A stretch of DNA of 7,151 nt. Source: Holosporaceae bacterium. GTDB lineage: Bacteria > Pseudomonadota > Alphaproteobacteria > UBA3830. Shown piece by piece: positions 6,923-7,151 of this stretch. The stretch is from assembly GCA_031284345.1 (NCBI GenBank), contig JAITAC010000070.1, positions 1 through 7,151 on the forward strand, in the 5' to 3' direction. The notes beneath the pieces were generated by a model. It searched no databases. It saw only the letters and a list, made by a program, of their open reading frames with translations, and was not told the DNA's origin. The position numbers and the translations under genes were made by a program. Position 1 is the stretch's first letter. Each line of letters opens with the position of its first letter.

Positions 6923-7151
6923 ATGCTGAATGTTGCTCTATACCATCCACAAATTCCTCAAAATACTGGGACACTGCTGCGATTGTCCTCCTGCCTTGGC
7001 TTTCGGTTGGATTTGATTCGACCTTTTGGATTCATATTTAGCGATAAAAATCTAAAAAGAGCCGCCATGGACTACATAGCAATGGCAGATTATTTTGTGC
7101 ACGACTCCTTTGGAGCGTTTGGAAAAAAATATCCGGACAGAAGAATCGTCG
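6923..7151 (+). CDS. trmL: tRNA (cytidine(34)-2'-O)-methyltransferase TrmL, N-terminal part (cut by window end)
   Basis: TrmL (formerly YibK/CspR) is a SPOUT methyltransferase that adds a 2'-O-methyl group to the wobble base 34 of leucine tRNAs, using S-adenosylmethionine. The 76 codons seen match the N-terminus of the family closely: MLNVALYHPQIPQNTGTLLR (1-20) contains the motif-1 PxxPxNTGxxxR pattern with N14 and R20. It is followed by LGFRLDLIRPFGFIFSDK and LKRAAMDY, which align with the E. coli GFRLHIIEPMGF...KRLRRAGLDY region. The C-terminal knot, with motifs 2 and 3 that bind the methyl donor, is beyond the window. The ATG starts 11 bases after the upstream stop. AGGA at 6904-6907 is 15 bases away, too far for a good ribosome site, so translation may be coupled to the preceding gene. 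A different SpoU-family member is the main alternative. Confidence 0.93.
   Translation, partial: MLNVALYHPQIPQNTGTLLRLSSCLGFRLDLIRPFGFIFSDKNLKRAAMDYIAMADYFVHDSFGAFGKKYPDRRIV

Overview
The window looks like a piece of chromosome from an alphaproteobacterium of fairly low G+C, plausibly a host-associated lineage of the Rickettsiales or Holosporales type. The evidence is a DUF1013/TrcR gene and a short membrane-anchored Tim44-domain gene, both typical of alphaproteobacteria; a MutL of the endonuclease type; AT-rich spacers; and an insertion sequence next to degraded sequence. The order is inferred from general protein resemblance, not from a search.

Layout: positions 1-282 hold the 3' end of an IS481-like transposase that enters from outside the window. 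It is followed by about 180 bases of apparently degraded sequence. On the minus strand, mutL (1251-3137) is followed by a stand-alone EAL-domain gene (465-1187). A good sigma70-type promoter for mutL lies at 3234-3263, and the EAL gene has its own ribosome site and a possible promoter. A long AT-rich spacer (3138-3742) separates this pair from a plus-strand cluster.

The plus-strand cluster is trcR (cell-cycle transcription regulator), tldD (metalloprotease), dcd (dCTP deaminase), a Tim44/TimA-like gene, and the first 76 codons of trmL (tRNA 2'-O-methyltransferase), cut by the window end. The gaps are 6, 5, 26 and 11 bases, so the cluster is probably one operon of housekeeping functions. The members do not form one pathway; co-transcription from a promoter ahead of trcR is the simplest reading.

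I found no rRNA, tRNA, CRISPR array, prophage or defence system, and no convincing new multi-gene system. The points most worth a second look are: the shortened lone EAL protein, with its catalytic set intact but one substrate-binding arginine missing; the tandem alanine-repeat tract in the MutL linker; the unexplained structure and open frame in the 3150-3730 spacer; and the gene remnant beside the insertion sequence.
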